This document shows, piece by piece, positions 25,204 through 36,400 of a DNA stretch of 64,000 bases. Within the stretch, counting starts at the first letter, position 1; each line of letters opens with the position of its first letter. Under the pieces are notes generated by a model. That model did no database searches, was not told the origin of the DNA, and was given only the letters and a program-made list of their open reading frames with translations. The DNA lies in NCBI GenBank assembly GCA_032629725.1, contig JAFEVB010000005.1, positions 744,001 through 808,000 on the forward strand, given 5' to 3'. Source of the DNA: Gremmenia infestans. Taxonomy: Eukaryota; Ascomycota; Leotiomycetes; Helotiales; Hamatocanthoscyphaceae. Position numbers and translations under genes: made by a program.

Positions 25204-26374
25204 TTACTTTGCTGCATTGAACTTCGCCGGATCCATATTCAGCTTCGATAATCTAGCAACACACCCACTGAGCTGCAATAACGTCTGCACTCCCTCCAAA
25301 ATCTTCATATGCGTAAACCCAATCTCCTTGATAAACTCCAACTTCGAATGTTCACTCAGCGTCGGAATCGTCTTTGTAACCTTGAACATCGTGCTAATAA
25401 TATCATGACTCGAATACCCCAAGTCCCACAGCTCCTTCAAAGTCTCCAATGCAGCGTCGACTTTGCCTTCATAGCATGCTTTGAGCATTGCTTGGACCTT
25501 GATGGGATGTGGTGAATCGACGACTCTGAAAACGTTGTCGCCGCTGAGAAATCCAAAGCCTGCCCATGTTGATTGTAGATTATTGATCGCTTGTCGCATG
25601 TCGCCTTCTGCCGTGAAGACGAGAGCTGCTAGACCGTCTTCGCTGTATTCCACCTTCTCAACTTCGATTATTTGTAATATTCGCTTCACAACTTGTGCAT
25701 CTGTCAACCGCGAGTATCGTAGGATCGCACAACGGGACTGGAGAGGTTCGATGATTTTGTTTGATTGATTGCAAGCGAATGCAAATCTCGTGGTTGCCGA
25801 GTAGATCTCCATAGTTCTTCGAAGAGCTTGTTGGGCACCAGATGTCATGCTATCGGCCTCATCGAGGATAACGAGCTTTTGTCGGCCTTGTGGGAGAGTG
25901 ACTTTCTTTTGGGCGAAACCCTTGATTCGGTTCCGTACGACATCGATACCTGGGACATATATGTCAATAAGGGACCACGGGGAAATGTAAGAATCGACGA
26001 ACCTCTCTCATCAGAAGCATTTAATTCCAAGACAGCCTCCTTATATGAATCTCCTAGCAACTGCCTCGCAAGACACAGAACAGAAGTTGTCTTCCCAATA
26101 CCCGGCATGCCAGAAATAATCACATGCGGCATATTCCCATCCTTTGCAATAATCTTCAATCGCTCGATCGTCTCTGTATTGCCCACGATATCATCCAGGA
26201 AGACAGGTCGGTATTTCTCAACCCTACCAAAATTAGTTTATGGAAGCGGGGCTTGGGGCGGGACAATTACCATGGTAATTCATAGTTTGCAATTCCATTG
26301 GAATTGGCCTTCAGTACCTTTTTTGCTGCGGCTGTGGACGATTCGCCCTTTTCTTCGCCTTTGGTGACGGCCAT
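25204..26374 (-). CDS. RFC4: Replication factor C subunit 4
   Basis: Exons in transcription order 26271-26374, 26003-26223 and 25204-25949 give 356 residues. This AAA+ clamp-loader subunit helps open PCNA and place it on primed [15 protein letters not shown] is the RFC box II region. Walker A is GMPGIGKTT (residues 73-81), Walker B is ILDEADSM, sensor 1 is in [12 protein letters not shown], and the SRC arginine-finger motif is [12 protein letters not shown]. Exon 2 ends in a non-consensus GTTCGT donor, but the junction DERG|IDVVRN is fixed by family conservation. The 30 residues before the first box are Lys/Ala rich, as in homologues. The gene looks complete. Confidence 0.95.
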
Positions 26375-26616
26375 GTTGGATTTAGAGATGCTTGTTGAAG
26401 TTCAGTCGCGTTTGGCGACGCGAAGGCAAAATCAATTTACGCGTAGATAAATCACGTGGAGGAGACCCCCTTTTCGAAATCACTTTTTTGAACTGGCATA
26501 ATCAGGATGAAGATAGATGCGTCCTGTCTATGCTGAGAAATTATGTTTGTCTCAGGGAACTCCTAATCTCGATCCCAGGCGTGATTCTCCTCAATGTTCC
26601 ACCACCCCCAGACTAC

Positions 26617-27725
26617 TCACTTCTCTTCTAAGCGTTTCCCTCTCACATCAATCTTCTTGCTATCCGCCTTCCCGTCTTCGAAGGCCTTCGAATCTTCCAG
26701 GGCTGTGGGTGTCCTCGGCCTAACAAGCTTTGCTTTTCTGGGCAGCCAAATAGTCCTCAGCAATTCTATCGGCGTCCACGGCCATCAGTTGCATTCCGTG
26801 CTCTTCCTTCCGATTCGCCTCTTCCAGCATCGCGAGGTCCCATAGTCCCTCAGCAACGCCCACAAAGTAACTATAACTTATACTCACACCTATCTTCTTT
26901 TTTATGGCCCAATGAGAAATGAGGTTGAAGCACATTTTAAAAGCCACGGCCGCCGCCGCTGTGTTGGCCGCATCCCGTAGAAAGTAAACTCCACAGAACT
27001 CAACGTGACTTGACTGTCATAACCACAGCTAAAGAAGACGCTCGTTGCAGTTGACAGAGGTTCGGTAAAGGCCTGATCCACAACTTTCTTGCCTTCCACG
27101 TGGATGACTTCGACAACACTTTCGCCAGCAACTGGCCGTTTCACTTTTTCATCCGATCCTTCCTCGGCGATGGCCTGAGTGGAGATGTTGTATTGCGCCA
27201 TGAGTTTCGCAGCCCTAGATATCCAGTTCCATGGTCAGCATTGCCCAAGGTAACAAGTGAAAGGTTCTCAAATTTCGGACGGTGTTTCAAGAGCAGTCAT
27301 GTGTTTCCTCATAGGGAGCAATGCCCTGGGAGACTGACTTACATGGAAAGAGCAGATCTGGCTTCCGCCTCGGGCGTCTTAGGATGCTGCCCGCGAGCGA
27401 GACATTTGCGTATACATTCTATGATGCGTTCAGTCTTTGAAGTATCGACAAAAGAGCTCAATTTGAGTTCAGGCTCAGGTGCAAGTGTTGTAACGCGCGC
27501 CTCCTGCTTTGGCTGCGCATAGTTCGACGACGAGACGTTTTCGTTGGGCGAATTTTCCAAGCTCGGGAGCAGAAAGCGTTGCTCTGGGGAACCAGGATTG
27601 AAAGGCATCTGAAAGGTGGCAGAGCGCGATGTGAGAGTGGATGAGGTCACTTGATGGCTGAATTGTTTCTTGGATGAAGGAGGGCTCTTGAGTGACCCTT
27701 GCCATAAATAGCATATGCCATCCAT
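26617..27725 (-). pseudogene. DUF2786-domain gene with two one-base frame breaks
   Basis: Exon 1 is 27343-27725 and exon 2 starts at 27214 after a 128-nt intron. The DUF2786 N-terminal signature spans the junction: ERIIECIRKCLARGQHPKTPEAEA, then SALSM|AAKLMAQYN. Reading continues to EFTFYG, where the frame breaks at a GGG run (26974-26976). The homologous sequence goes on one frame away (AANTAAAAVAFKMCFNLIS) down to EDYLAAQ. A second break at an AAAA run (about 26735-26745) returns to the first frame, which reads ALEDSKAFEDGKADSKKID and stops at TGA 26617-26619. One missing G and one extra A would explain everything. Either a recent pseudogene or two homopolymer sequencing errors. DUF2786 function is unknown. 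Confidence 0.75.
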
Positions 27726-30700
27726 TGAGCTTATTTTTCTTTCAAGCAGGGAAGATCTTGAAGGTTCTGAACGCGTCTAGCTAGTTTCAATCCCTCCTGA
27801 ATGTGAAAGACATGTTTTAATAACGACATCTCGTGTGATAAAACGCTTGCAACTGCAAAACTAGCCGCGGGAAATCCGGTATCTGTGAGGCATTTGCCTG
27901 AGTTACCTTTGCCAGATCTGTCTCTGAAATTTGTTCTAGCTGGCTTGAGACAGTTCTGAGTCTGGGTACTGCTCTGTTCTGAACTGAATTCTTGAAGCTA
28001 AAGTCTAGAAACCAGAAGTACTGGCATCTGATGCAGCAAAAGTTTTCTTCTCAGACTCAGTGATCAACGTACTAACGTGACAAGAGTAAGAACGCACTGC
28101 CAGACATCGCGAGAGACAGAAATAAAGTTTGTTACTGTACGGGGTTTGCCTTTACTACACTTTCAAACAAATTCGAGAACGTACTTGTGCTTGCAGGCAA
28201 CTATGGTTTCAAATGAATTTAATCCAGTATAGTTTTAGATCCTGATCCTCCCATGTATCTTCTTTGGCTGAGAAGTACTTGGGTTATGCGCACCAATTTA
28301 GGATATTGGCCTTACCAGGCGAGATGTATATATGTTCTGCCTCACTTGAGGTTATACCTGCTCTGGTAACTTGCCCAAATGATACTCTCTTAGTGGAAAG
28401 GGCTGTTGGCTTTGGTTTACAACATAAGTTGTACGAAGCAATGGAACAGTCGAGGTCGAGGTCGAGGATATTAAGAGTTGAACGATGCTAAGCGTAAAGC
28501 GGATGGCGGACGAGTCACGTCTTGACGTGTCTCCCATTTACATTATTTTTCTTCCAATCAGAAGCAAAAACCTGCTATAGTAACTGTGTTGCAATCACTC
28601 TTTCTGTAAGCCCGCTCTAACGACCTATACAAGAAACCCTTACACTCCGCTCCGACTGCTACTGGTGTTGGAGATAGTTATAACATATCAAATGCCAAGC
28701 AATGACAAAGTTCTGAAGCTCAAGCGAACGTAGAAGTGATTGTAGAAGCGGAAGAGGAGGAGGAGTATTACAAAGGCGAAGATTGCGAGAAAGAAAGTGA
28801 CGAGGATGAGGATGGTGACGCACCAGAAGAGCTGATGAAGGCGGACAACATTAAAGCGAAACTTAGATCTATCCTGGACAACGTAAAGAGTGCCCCCTCA
28901 GTACGAATTCGCTATTGCTTCCATGATGGGAGAACGTCTCGCAGAATCGCCGAGCTGTTGACCCATAAGCGGCTCGGCGACATGTAAGAGAAATGGAGTG
29001 ACTTGAATAACGAGGACTGATCTTGTGTAGGCTCATCTCGGTCGTGAAGAAACACCCATAGTCTATCTTCATGACTGTAGCTCTCCTCGTTGAGCTATCT
29101 CAGAATAGACCTGAGAGCAGCAACATGTTCAACCATATTCTTGCAGAGTCAAGCTAGCCACTAAATCTTGATCCTTGTCTGCATAAACGTCGAGTCCGAA
29201 GATGAAGGGTATCTATTTATATTCTTGTCGGTTTGATGCCATTCCTCAAATACTCGCAAGATATGTTGGCCTCGTTCCCATGCGAGGCTTTATACCGTAC
29301 TATTCTCGGCTCTTACGTGTTAAACTATAGTTCTTCACGCCTATCAGCTGTAAACGACTGGGCTCATCCAACTCGTGGTTGTGGTTGTCGTCACTGCAAA
29401 TAAATTGACGAGTTTTTGAGCAGCCCAGTGAGATGGCATCTTGAGGTTCAACGCAATCGCGATGAGAAGCAACATCTTGATCAGCGACTTGAAAATGACG
29501 ACGGAGCAAGAAGACTGCGTCAAGCAACCAATCCTATAGATGCCAAACGAAATCTTGCCGGAAGGAAGTCATTATTTTGACCAAGACGCGAACTATTCGC
29601 AATGTTCAACCCAGCGTATGCTAGGAGCGGGACTCTGCTTCTGCTCGATGTCCGATCTCGATGCTTGAAGTACGGCCCCTGAGAGTATTGCTTGAGGAGC
29701 ACTTTGATACAATCATGACCAGTAACCATTCCAACACTTTATCTCTAACAACCCCCGGTATTCACTCCGGCGTGACTCCGCAGTGAAGGGAGGTATGTAT
29801 TTCTCTCTCGCTCTTTGATTTGCCTTACTCCCAAGGAGATGGTTGGAGCACGATTTCACGAAACACCTACGGAAGGTATACTACAATGTACATGACTACA
29901 TGCATCATGTCCTTGAAGGAACGATCTAAAACGATCTATGCGAATGGAAACCAATACATACATACATACATGCGTATCTTTGCGCTGCACGTTTTACGTC
30001 GGAAGGTGCCAACGAATGAATGAAACATCACTTTGACAACAAAGATTATTCCTTCCGACAGTGAAGGAATACACCGTCGTAGTCAGTTCAGTCAATACCA
30101 ACCTACCCACCTTCCCTCGAGAAGCTAAAAGAGCAGACATAGCACTGCAACTGTCGAGCCACCGAAAGTGACTATCTAGCAATGGTAGCGTGTAGAGTTG
30201 TGCTAAAGAAAACTGTTGGTCCATTTTTATATGTTCCACTTCCGCCTGAAATACATAATCACGTGCCATGCCCCCCTTTCCCATCCGTATCATTGTCACA
30301 TCACACGCACAAGGTCATACGCAACGTACGGCGCGCCCCCTTCCTCGCGCATGACCTAAGCGCACCAATCGAGGGCTTTGTACGGATTACCTTAAACCTA
30401 GTTATCTATACTATAATCAACTTTTTATTTTGGATATGCTACGGCATGCGTACCTTATTTTCCCACCTTCTGTGTTTAAGAAGAGTGGTTTGTTAGTGTA
30501 TGGACGGACGGAAGGATGGATGGTGTTCTAAAGGTGCGCTATTTATTTTATGCTTTTCTTTGAGTTTGAGTCTTATGGATTTAGAAAGATTTAGGTGCGA
30601 GGGTGTGTGAGACTGTAAGTCTGGAATGGAAGGAAGGGATGATTATATCAACTGGCTTCCAGCTTATCGCGTGGGTTGTCGCGGGCGGTGTATATAGAAC

Positions 30701-31003
30701 ATGTGGTTGGTTTTTTGTTTGATGCTGGGTAGTGAGATGTTTATTGCAAGGTTATCAGGTGGCGCGTGCTGTGGAAACTGGTGGGGGTGGTTGGATGTTT
30801 GCGGAATTCAAGTATAGGAATGACTGACTAGCCTGCCTGATGGCAGTCATGACGACGTTGTGTTTCAGAGAAACAAACTCTAACGAGAAAACTTGATATC
30901 TATCTCTTTGGTTCTCACTCTTTTGGGAACGTCTGAAGCACTGAACCATATATCGAGCCAGATTTAATATACGCAGACCGGACTAGGTAGACCTGCCACC
31001 AAA
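27726..31003. other. 3.3-kb gap with possible decayed coding fragments
   Basis: No complete gene is supportable. Two stretches look weakly coding. One is an acidic ORF at 28736-28987 (EAEEEEEYYKGEDCEKESDE, then HDGRTSRRIAELLTHKRL). The other is an open frame on the plus strand around 29403-29579 (RWHLEVQRNRDEKQHLDQRL) without a start. Both end abruptly and lack splice links. Confidence 0.45.
28736..28987 (+). CDS. Possible acidic ORF fragment (weak)
   Basis: An 84-codon frame, very acidic in the first half and basic at the end. It has no family match that I recognise. The in-frame sequence before it hits a stop, and the listed start is not a normal ATG. It may be the remnant of a larger gene. 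Confidence 0.2.
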   Translation: MIVEAEEEEEYYKGEDCEKESDEDEDGDAPEELMKADNIKAKLRSILDNVKSAPSVRIRYCFHDGRTSRRIAELLTHKRLGDM

Positions 31004-31552
31004 ATGGATATACAAATCCTACAACAAACACCCTTACTCCTTCCCCACCACCACCAGGAAACGACCGAACGATGCTGTAGTATTTGCAGTGAAACGCTAG
31101 ATATTCCTCGTTCGGACGGACGGACAGAGGAACTGTTAATACTGCCTTGCTCGCACACCTTCGGCAGCATCTGTATAACGCGCTGGCTTTCCCACTCCAC
31201 CAACCGCTCTTGCCCTCTGTGTCGTCGCCGGATGATATATCGCGGGTGCGGGCACGCTGTCAAGCCATGCGAAGTTGCGCGGGCTCCAAGATGTGTACGG
31301 GAGGAAGATATGCCGGACTTGTGTTTGAGTTGTAGGGGAGGAGGCGTGCTGGAAGAGCAGGTGAGGGTTATTAGGGAACGGCAGATGGCGGTGCAGAGGG
31401 CGCTGGACGGGTTCAAGTCGTGGTTCCCGGGGTTTGTAGGGATGTGTAGGGTGGATACTGTTGAGTCTAGGATCGGGGCAGTGAAGAGGGAGGGGGAGAA
31501 GGAGGTTGCTGCTATCTATGCGGAGCTTGAGAAGGATAGGGAGGAGTGGTGA
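31004..31552 (+). CDS. RING finger protein
   Basis: A single exon encodes 182 residues. The RING domain occupies about residues 24-75: CCSICSETLDI, then LPCSHTFGSICITRWL and SCPLCRRRM. Cys pairs and the central C-x-H are in place. The position that is usually His or Cys before the third Cys pair is Gly (HTFGSIC), a variant that also occurs in other fungal RING proteins. A C-terminal helix (VESRIGAVKREGEKEVAAIYAELEKD) may mediate dimerisation. Likely an E3 ubiquitin ligase; the substrate is unknown. The promoter faces a gene-poor region. Confidence 0.85.
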   Translation: MDIQILQQTPLLLPHHHQETTERCCSICSETLDIPRSDGRTEELLILPCSHTFGSICITRWLSHSTNRSCPLCRRRMIYRGCGHAVKPCEVARAPRCVREEDMPDLCLSCRGGGVLEEQVRVIRERQMAVQRALDGFKSWFPGFVGMCRVDTVESRIGAVKREGEKEVAAIYAELEKDREEW

Positions 31553-31723
31553 AGCTGTGCACACTGTATATGGCGCCTGGTGTTGGTTCATTTGGTATCA
31601 ACTTTGTTTTTTGTAGGTTTCGCCGTGCAATTGCATTCAGCGGAGGCGTTTCGGTAATCGGAGTCGAGAAGTTTGAGGATGTTTTGGTGGACTTGTAATG
31701 AAGCAATTCTGTGTTCTGCCATC

Positions 31724-32240
31724 TCATCGTGATATGCTCCTCCTCCGATCATCTGATACATTGTCCTCATCATCGCTATCATCCTTGAAACCCTCCTCTA
31801 AATCCCGACTTAGCCGCCTCCCAACGTCGTCTCTCGCTCTGCGAGCATCCAATGACAGCGCCTGTCTCCGATTATCGTCGACATCATACAACTCCTCCCC
31901 TTCATCCTCATCAAAGTCACTGCCGGAGCCATCATGACCGTTCACGGAAGGCCGGCCTCGTCCGAATTGTTCCCTCCACGCAGCGGGCAGTAGAGCCCTT
32001 GCCAGCGAACTCTGTAACCGCTGCCGGAAAGATGTCGTTCGTGTAGAGATCGCGTCTAATGGCAGGTATTGGCTATACCTGTTCCGATACCGTTTCCATG
32101 CTGGTACGATAAGGTATGATATTAAGAGGTAGAGGATGAGGGAGATGATGGCGGGAATGAGGAGAGTCTATGGATGTCAGACGTGGTTAGAAATGGATTA
32201 TAGAGAAGCCTGCCTTTAGAAGCGATAGTGTAGATCCCAT
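31724..32240 (-). CDS. Small single-pass membrane protein with acidic tail (GC-AG intron)
   Basis: Exon 1 (32214-32240) encodes only MGSTLSLLK. Exon 2 (31724-32167) begins TLLIPAIISLILYLLISYL, a clear transmembrane helix, then a basic stretch (PAWKRYRNRYSQYLPL) and a strongly acidic C-terminus (DFDEDEGEELYDVDD). The total is 156 residues. The 46-nt intron has a well-placed CTAAC branch and a CATAG acceptor, but its donor is GC (AAG|GCAGGC), so it would be a GC-AG intron. No other splice choice removes the in-frame TAG before TLLIP. The positive-inside rule puts the acidic tail in the cytosol. I do not recognise the family. Confidence 0.75.
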
Positions 32241-33478
32241 TTTGGAGGGCTCGTCGTTTGCTGCGGCGTTTGGGGCAGGGTGAGGAATGTAGACGTCTCC
32301 TTCAGCAGCTCTGGTAAGTTTGAAAGCACGAGGCTGCTGCCACGCGTTCTGCATCCGGGGACGGCGATGTTCAAGGACGGCACAGTAACTAGCCTTGTTG
32401 CATGAATAGTGTCCAGGTGTCACCAATAATTATTGATAAGGATGTGGTCACAGAGATAATTGCATGAAAGACTGTGAGTGAGTGTAGGTGGTGAAGTCGT
32501 CTTGTCTCGTTGTCCACTGTGGAGTGAGTGGGTGAGTGAGTGAGTGAGTACAGTAACAAAGGCTGACCGGATCTGGTATTCAGCTATTCTGGGACTATTT
32601 TCGTTCTCTCTTATTCGTTTCAGGGGGGTTTTCCGCCGCTACTAAAATAGGTATACTGTACTGTACAAGTTAAAGTAAGGTAACCTCAAGCTCAAGCCAA
32701 GCCAGGGCTGCTTATTAAGCGCGCAGCCTACCGAGTACTACCAAATACAGATGGCCATACAGACAGACCAGAATGCCGTCCCTACCTCACCGTACCCGTA
32801 CCGTAGCTACACAATTATTTCACTCAATTTCCTTCCTCTTCTTGCTTGGAAATACGGTTACGGTACAAATTAAATTCCCATTCTTTTTGCATGCTTTGTT
32901 TCTCACTTCCTATGCATGTCTGTACATTCAATGTGCCAGGAAAGTGTTTGAAGTGACTGAGCTGTTTCAGCTTTCGCCTGCCACCACCATCCACCACCAT
33001 CCACCGCCGCCGAACAGGCCCCAGGGGTCAATCCATCGGCGATAGCACGACCTTCTTTCTCCAGATTCTGCATTTGTGCCCCTTTCGGTACTATCTATAA
33101 TACGCTACTCCCATTTCTCCAGGGCTGGCACTTGTTTGCGTTGGTGACTCGGCGTCAACAGCCTGTGTATTGCGCGTACGTACAGCATCTTGCTCTTCTG
33201 GTGCTACGAGGGTAATTCCTCTATACTGCACTGCTTCCCCAGGCGTCGCAGGATCATTGATCGTCATGCTAACCAGCGCTCAAATGCAGGATATTTCTGG
33301 ACACTCCGAATATCGTGATCCTCCCCACTCGACGACTTACACGATTCCGAGGAGACATGATGCGATGTACTCGGGCCTGAGAAGGAGATAAACAAACGTA
33401 AGACAATCGACTTACAGGCCGGCGCGACCAGATACCCAGGAGTAGGCCCCGAATTAATTCAATCGCTATTGTTCCGCC
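32241..33478. other. Divergent promoter region between acidic membrane protein and formin
   Basis: About 1.2 kb. It contains a GAGT tetranucleotide repeat (32519-32550), GTACTGTAC-like palindromes near 32655 and pyrimidine-rich DNA before the formin start. No supportable gene. Confidence 0.5.
32519..32550 (+). repeat. (GAGT)n microsatellite
   Basis: Seven to eight imperfect GAGT/GGGT units in tandem. Confidence 0.7.
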
Positions 33479-36400
33479 ATGGCGGACACCAAATCGAGGC
33501 AGTCATCTGCCGGGAAGTCTTTCTTTTCCAGGAGCAACAAGAAGGACAAGGATAAGAGGAATCCCAGTGATGAGGGTAAATATCTGGGAGGGGATTTAGA
33601 AAAATTAGGCTCAGTTGGATCACGAACTTCGTCACGGCATACGAGAAACTCGTCCGTTGCATCATTAGAGCGCCCTGACTCGCCTGGCGCGGATCTGAGA
33701 GGGATTAACCAAATGGCCGGAGTTATCACATCGATTCCTTACGATACCGTCACGGTAGACGGTAAATCTCCAATATCGGTTGACTACCTACCCAGAAACG
33801 ATCAGATGCCTGTTCGGAGGGATGCCAGAGAACCTCTGCCCCATCATCTAAACAAAGGCGGGGGCGATTATCACCAGTATCCCTCCTTTGACCCAGCGAC
33901 TTTACCAAATGGCTCCTCTCACCCATCAGGACCGCGCCCTGCACCTGGCGGTGGGAACATAACAATGGCCTCCACTGGGAATCGCGCAACACAACTACAG
34001 CAATGGGGACCCGGCAGGGCGAGCGGGGCAAGCACGACGCATAACCCAAGGTACGACTCGTACTCTACAAACCAGTCATCCGCTTATGCAAGAAGTTCGT
34101 TCGACCAATCGAGCATCGATTCGAGTACAGAGCGCTCGAGTATCTTCTCTACTGCCAGTTCATCGAAGACTGCGATGCAAATTCCCTACTCAAATAATTT
34201 GTCTCCCTCACATGCAACGCATCGGGAATCGCACCGACTTACCAAGTTTCCCCATCACCATGTGTCTGGATTCAACTCACCTTCTGGGCAGGGCCAAGAT
34301 GGATTTAACATGAACAAGCCAACGGATGACAGGGTAGTGGAGGAGATGTTCCTAGCTCTGATGCAAAAGCGAGGATGGCACAACTTGCCAGACCAAGCGC
34401 GACGACAAATGATGGCATACCCGCCTGCTAAGAAATGGACACTGGTACATCAGGATCGATTGACGGAATGGCAAGGGGAGCAAAAACGTAGGACAACTAC
34501 CAAGACACCTGGGCAGTACGGGAGCGCTATGGATATGATTGCCAATGCCGAGGAAGAAGGTACACCAGAGTGGTTTGTCAAGAAAGTCATGGACAATAGC
34601 ATATCTGCAAAGCAACTGCAGAGTCTGGCTGTCAGTCTTCGAACACAACCTATTGGATGGGTCAAGATATTTGTAGAATGCCAAGGTCAGGTAGCTCTCA
34701 CAAATGTACTTGGGAAGATAAATCGACGACAAGCTCAAGGGCCAGCACCAGCGGATGGATCAACCAGCGAAAAGGATCTTGACCGTGAATACGACATTGT
34801 CAAATGTTTAAAGGCTCTAATGAACAACAAATACGGCGCCGATGATGCATTAACCCATCAACAGGTCATTGTTGCATTGGCAACCTCTTTAATCTCACCT
34901 AGATTGACGACTAGAAAGCTCGTTAGTGAGGTAATGACATTTCTATGTCATTGGGCGGATGGCCAGGGCCATCTCAAGGTTATCCAGGCCATGGACTATG
35001 TAAAAAATTCCCAGGGAGAGAATGGCCGATTCGATGCATGGATGCGGGTGGTGGAAGTCACCATTGATGGCCGAGGCAAGATGGGCAGTCTCGTGGGAGC
35101 TAGCGAAGAATTACGAAGCGGTGGTATTGGTATGGAGAACCTCCTAATGGAATATGCCGTGGCGACTTTGTTCCTCATCAATATGATTGTCGATGCCCCT
35201 GAAAAGGACTTGCAGCTTCGTGTCCATATCCGGGCGCAGTTTACAGCATGTGGCATCAAACGTATTTTGACGAAGATGGAAGGCTTCCAATACGATATCA
35301 TAGACAAGCAAATCGAGCGGTTCCGTACCAATGAAGCCATCGACTACGAGGATCTTCTTGACAGGGAGAATAGCAGCATGAAAGAAGGTATAGAAGGAGA
35401 GGTAAAAGATCTCAACGACCCCGTTCAAATCGTGGATGCTATCATGCAAAGAGTCCAAGGCAGTAGGACGCAGGACTACTTTGTTTCTGCATTGCAGCAT
35501 CTATTGCTCATGCGTGAAAATGATGGAGAGGAACAGTTACGAATGTTTCAACTGGTAGACTCGATGCTTAGCTATGTTGCTATGGACAGGCGGTTACCAG
35601 ACATGGATCTCAAGCAAAGCCTTAATTTCACTGTTCAAAGCTTGCTCGACAAGCTTCATACCGACTCAGAAGCACGTCAAGCCTTCGATGAGTCTATTGA
35701 AGCACGTCAAATTGCCGACTCGGCTATGGCAGAGCGGGATGAGATGAAATCCCAAATTGAGCTTGGTGCAGATGGTCTGGTAGAAAAATTGCAAAAGCAA
35801 CTCGAGGAGCAAGCTCAGGTTATCAAGATACAGGCAAGGCAAATAGGTTCATTGAAAGGCGAGCTAGCGGACTCACAAAACCTCCGTACAAAGGAGGCCC
35901 AACGTTCTGAGTTAGAAACGAGAGAGCTCTATCTAATGCTCCGTGATGCTCAAGACATTGCAGCTTCCAATGCTGCCAAGGGCGCAAGTAACGCACTGGG
36001 AGAGAAAGATCCGGCCCAAATGAAAGGCATACTTGACCGAGAAAGGCTCATGGATCGACTTGAAATGCAACTCGAACGTCAAAAGACTCAGTACAAGCTG
36101 GAAGGTAGAGTCTGGGGCGATGCTGCTGCGGGTCCTTCGGATAGATTGCGGGCGCTTCGTGAGGAAATGGACGGAGAAGATACCGGAGCTATTCCTAATA
36201 ACGGTACTGCACCCAGAGATTTTGCGAACAGCATGCTTGGTACTGTTGCTAGACACACCAAAATTCCGAGGAAACCTGTTAACTCTCAAGAATTACTGGC
36301 CGAGGAGACAGAAGACGAAAGCGATACCATTTACGAGAAGCCTCGTATTGTTGAGATGAAGCGGCCCAAGCAAACACCCGGATACTTGGATGAGATCAAC

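Noticed and set aside
26956..27007. Intron explaining the first frame break of the DUF2786 gene
   Set aside because: The available GT/AG pairs give introns that are too short or leave the wrong frame; a one-base indel in GGG fits exactly.
29403..29579. Open frame containing RWHLEVQRNRDEKQHLDQRL
   Set aside because: No start, short, unrecognised; perhaps a relic, but not supportable as a gene.
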